From Paenibacillus sp. (GTDB lineage: Bacteria > Bacillota > Bacilli > Paenibacillales > Paenibacillaceae), in contig JAILZT010000018.1 of assembly GCA_023512345.1 (NCBI GenBank), forward strand, positions 1-64,000: a stretch of DNA of 64,000 nt, given 5' to 3'. Shown piece by piece: positions 61,691 to 64,000 of the stretch. The position numbers and the translations under genes were made by a program. The notes under the pieces were generated by a model. That model was not told the DNA's origin and ran no database searches. It worked only from the letters and a program-made list of their open reading frames with translations. Positions within the stretch are counted from its first letter, which is position 1. Each line of letters starts with the position of its first letter.

Positions 61691-61730
61691 AAAAAGCCGC
61701 AAGGGCATCAATCGCCCCTGCGGCTTTTTA
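61691..61730. terminator. Bidirectional terminator between the M42 peptidase and mtlD genes
   Basis: AAAAAGCCGCAAGGGC/GCCCCTGCGGCTTTTT with one bulge and a short loop, A-run before and T-run after. Confidence 0.93.
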
Positions 61731-61747
61731 TAACTCTATGGAAGGTA

Positions 61748-62893
61748 CTATTTCAGCTTGTTATACTCTACCATAACAGACTTATGAACATCATGGTCTG
61801 CGGCAAGTCCTGTATACTTCGTTACGGTTGCTTCCACTCCGATATCGGCTATGGATGCTTGAAGTTCAACCGCCTCTGGATCATCCTGCGCAATGAACAG
61901 CAGTGCACCCGCCATTGAACGTGTCAAGGCAGTATAGCTCAGACCTCTATCATAAGCCTGAAGTGCTGGCGATACCAGACGATCGTTCGGAGAAAGCTTG
62001 CGAAGGGGTGAACGACCTACACGTGAGACTTCATCTGTCAGGGACGGATTCCGGAAACGTTCCAGGTTCTTGTCGATATACTTGGTGTGCTCGGCTTGAT
62101 CGAAGCCATGCTTGTTCACAAGAACTGCACCTGTCTCCAGCAATACTTCTCTTACCAAAGAAGTAAGTTCCTCATCAGCCATAGCTTGTTGGATGGTCTC
62201 ATACCCACGTAAAAACCCAAGGTAAGCAGCGGAACAGTGACCTGTGTTCACAGTGAATAACTTACGTTCAATATAAGGATCAAGGTTCTCCACGTAATGT
62301 ACTCCACCCACAGGCGTATATCCAGGAATCATCTGGGACGAATCAATTACCCACTCATAGAAAGGCTCTACTACAACCTTAAGTATATCTTCATGCTGCT
62401 GCAACGGAACAATACGGTCTACTGCGGCATTAGGGAAAGCTATAGAAGCATCTGCTTTAACCCGGGACTCCTCATCCAATTGGGCATAGACAAGCTCTTT
62501 GAGCTGAGCACTACCCCCAATAGCGTTCTCACAAGCGATAACATGCAACGGAGCGGAAGATACAGCCAGACGTTCAGTGATTCCTTTCGCAATAGAACCA
62601 GCGATATGCTTCAATATGGATACTCCAACAGCCGTCGTAACTATATCAGCTTCAGCAATTGCAGTGATGACCTCGTCGGACTGAGTAACACTGCTAAGAG
62701 CAGTTACATTAGTAACCGTAACGGTTTCCTGACCTTCACTAGCCAAGGTAACCGGATACTCTCCACGTTGCTTAAGCTGAGTAACAAAATTCTCATTCAC
62801 ATCCACGAAACATACTTCATAACCGGCCTGTGACAAAAGAAGACCGATAAAGCCTCTACCGATATTACCTGCACCAAAATGTACAGCCTTCAT
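61748..62893 (-). CDS. mtlD: Mannitol-1-phosphate 5-dehydrogenase
   Basis: 381 residues. Rossmann motif AVHFGAGNIGRGFIGLLLSQAGYEVCFVDVN; catalytic region around YIERKLFTVNTGHCSAAYLGFLRGYE with the Lys and the following Asn/His. Oxidises mannitol 1-phosphate to fructose 6-phosphate with NAD. The start overlaps the mtlF stop (TAATG). Last gene of the mannitol operon; a terminator follows. Confidence 0.97.
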   Translation of the reverse strand: MKAVHFGAGNIGRGFIGLLLSQAGYEVCFVDVNENFVTQLKQRGEYPVTLASEGQETVTVTNVTALSSVTQSDEVITAIAEADIVTTAVGVSILKHIAGSIAKGITERLAVSSAPLHVIACENAIGGSAQLKELVYAQLDEESRVKADASIAFPNAAVDRIVPLQQHEDILKVVVEPFYEWVIDSSQMIPGYTPVGGVHYVENLDPYIERKLFTVNTGHCSAAYLGFLRGYETIQQAMADEELTSLVREVLLETGAVLVNKHGFDQAEHTKYIDKNLERFRNPSLTDEVSRVGRSPLRKLSPNDRLVSPALQAYDRGLSYTALTRSMAGALLFIAQDDPEAVELQASIADIGVEATVTKYTGLAADHDVHKSVMVEYNKLK

Positions 62894-63327
62894 TATTCAA
62901 CGCCTCCTTCAAAGATCTCTATGATCGCAGCCGGAGTAGGAGCGTTCATTACGCGTTCAATCGCATCATCTTCAGTAAAGATCATCGCTACGTTCGTTAG
63001 AACCTCCATATGGGAGTCTCCTGCGGCAGCAATGCCAATTACAATAAATGCCGGCTCATCTCCACCGAAATCAACACCATTAGGGAAACGGACAACCGAC
63101 ATCCCCGTTGATTTGATGAATTGTTTTCCTTCTTTTGTCCCATGGGGAATGGCCAGACCTCCGCCCATATAGGTAGATACAACCTCTTCCCGCTCCAACA
63201 TTTTAGGAATATATTCTTCGGTTACATGACCTGCTTCAACAAGCAATTTCCCTGCTATTGCGATCGCTTCATATTTATCTTTAGCGTCTGCATTCATTAT
63301 AATTTTATTTTCTGACAGTATACTCAT
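62893..63327 (-). CDS. mtlF: PTS mannitol-specific EIIA component
   Basis: 144 residues. EIIA-Mtl fold with the phosphorylated His in GGGLAIPHGTKEGKQFI and the family opening KIIMNADAKDKYEAIAIAGKLLVEAGHV. Passes phosphate from HPr to the mannitol permease. The ATG at 63327 with AGAGGA six bases upstream is the family start; the frame is open to 63420 inside mtlR. Gene order R-F-D matches the mtlARFD operon of Geobacillus. Confidence 0.95.
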   Translation of the reverse strand: MSILSENKIIMNADAKDKYEAIAIAGKLLVEAGHVTEEYIPKMLEREEVVSTYMGGGLAIPHGTKEGKQFIKSTGMSVVRFPNGVDFGGDEPAFIVIGIAAAGDSHMEVLTNVAMIFTEDDAIERVMNAPTPAAIIEIFEGGVE

Positions 63328-63343
63328 ATGGTTCCTCTCACTT

Positions 63344-64000
63344 TCACATTTTATTTTCAAAAAAGCGCAGAAGCTCAGAAGATAAATATTGTCTGATCTC
63401 CGCTTCATTTCTCTCCTCAAGCAGCCTTACCAGTTCCGAATTCAATAATAGTGCACTAATTTCACTCAATACTTCCAAGCTTTCCTTCGATAGCTTGCGG
63501 GGGGCAAGCATCAGCAGGATTACTTTCACCTCTGTATTGCCTTCTAGCAGAACGGGCTGACGAAGTCGGTATAAAGACAAAGAAGACATATGAATATGAC
63601 TGCTCCGTGTGTGAAACAAGGCTAGTCTTGTATCTGGAATCACCTGACTCGCCATTTTTTCCCGTTCCAGCAATCGTTCCAACAGAATATCTGAATCACC
63701 TATGACACCACTGCCGTTCAGTGTATCCAGCATTTCCGATAGTGTTGCCGGGAGATTCATTCCCTCATTATCCAAGGGATAGAACCGAAAACGCTCAATC
63801 AAGCTGACCATCTCATCCAGAATGCCTTTATAGCTTTTCATTCGGTCAAAAGCCGCTTCATCACGAACTTCTTTTCCAGTCTCAAGGAAAGATGCGGGAG
63901 ATGCGTTTTCCTTAAACGTTGTATTTTGGATATAATTGAGCAGCTTCTCAATCTCTTCTCTTGTGAGCAAAGGGCTGATTTTGATATAACGGTCCTTGGC
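63344..64000 (-). CDS. mtlR: Mannitol operon activator MtlR, C-terminal part, cut by the window edge
   Basis: The frame is open to base 64000; the C-terminal 218 residues are visible. They form an EIIA-Mtl-like domain with a conserved His in PDTRLALFHTRSSHIHMSSL and the strand VKVILLMLAPRKLSKESLEVLSEIS, the arrangement of PRD-type activators such as MtlR. The N-terminal HTH, PRD and EIIB-like domains would be beyond the window. Sixteen bases separate it from mtlF. By family, phosphorylation by PTS proteins controls its activity. Confidence 0.9.
   Translation of the reverse strand, partial: AKDRYIKISPLLTREEIEKLLNYIQNTTFKENASPASFLETGKEVRDEAAFDRMKSYKGILDEMVSLIERFRFYPLDNEGMNLPATLSEMLDTLNGSGVIGDSDILLERLLEREKMASQVIPDTRLALFHTRSSHIHMSSLSLYRLRQPVLLEGNTEVKVILLMLAPRKLSKESLEVLSEISALLLNSELVRLLEERNEAEIRQYLSSELLRFFENKM

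Noticed and set aside
1..64000. CRISPR arrays, tRNA or rRNA genes, prophage or transposase genes, defence systems
   Set aside because: No regularly spaced direct repeats with unique spacers, no cloverleaf or rRNA segments, and no integrase, transposase, restriction or toxin-antitoxin proteins were seen among the supported genes.

Overview
The window reads as a chromosomal segment of a spore-forming, low-to-medium GC Bacillota, most probably a Paenibacillus. The grounds are three spoVA genes, a gerA-type germinant receptor operon, B. subtilis-like housekeeping synteny (the alaS/ireB/yrr block and the yqe block), a T-box leader, S-layer-homology anchoring, a lichenase with the typical Paenibacillus sequence, and YesM/YesN-type regulation. 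No rRNA or tRNA gene, CRISPR array, prophage or transposase gene was seen. Both edges cut genes: a U32-family trhP2/yrrO gene on the left and mtlR on the right.

Layout. 1-8230 (minus strand): alaS under an alanine T-box, then ireB-ruvX-two DUF1292 genes, mltG and the two U32-family tRNA hydroxylation genes. 8330-10135: an LTA-synthase-like membrane sulfatase. 10300-23134: a beta-glucan locus with a secreted GH16 lichenase, an orphan solute-binding lipoprotein divergent from a YesM/YesN two-component system, a large GH94/GH149/GH161-type phosphorylase and a 1192-residue S-layer-anchored GH16 laminarinase. 23568-25064: an amidase. 25247-31040: an L-fucose operon (fucI, kinase, fucA, fucU) with a divergent DeoR regulator. 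31171-35329: an SGNH esterase, a soluble hybrid histidine kinase, an aldo/keto reductase and a secreted protein of unknown function. 35508-39506: a germinant receptor operon (A, C, B subunits). 39587-46793: an arabino-oligosaccharide operon (binding protein, two permeases, two intracellular GH43 enzymes) with a divergent ArsR-type regulator carrying an unusual C-terminal domain. 47236-53418: the yqe block (yqeG, yqeH, aroE, yhbY, nadD, yqeK, rsfS, cvfB, methyltransferase). 53511-57952: a MoxR/DUF58/transglutaminase trio. 58145-60348: spoVAC, spoVAD and spoVAE preceded by a 56-residue membrane ORF. 60549-61622: an M42 peptidase. 61748-64000: mtlR, mtlF, mtlD.

How it works together: the accessory part is plant and fungal polysaccharide use. 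Secreted or surface glucanases cut beta-1,3 and beta-1,3-1,4 glucans and the phosphorylase would conserve bond energy inside the cell. The arabinan operon imports oligosaccharides and cleaves them intracellularly. Fucose and mannitol genes add monosaccharide and polyol use. Cre-like sites sit at three of these promoters. The intergenic spaces hold several structured elements that the genes do not explain: a 220-bp element with 17-bp inverted ends between laminarinase and phosphorylase, four quasi-palindromic repeats inside the predicted fuc leader, and a 76-bp palindrome after the fuc operon. None of these carries a protein-coding gene that I can see.
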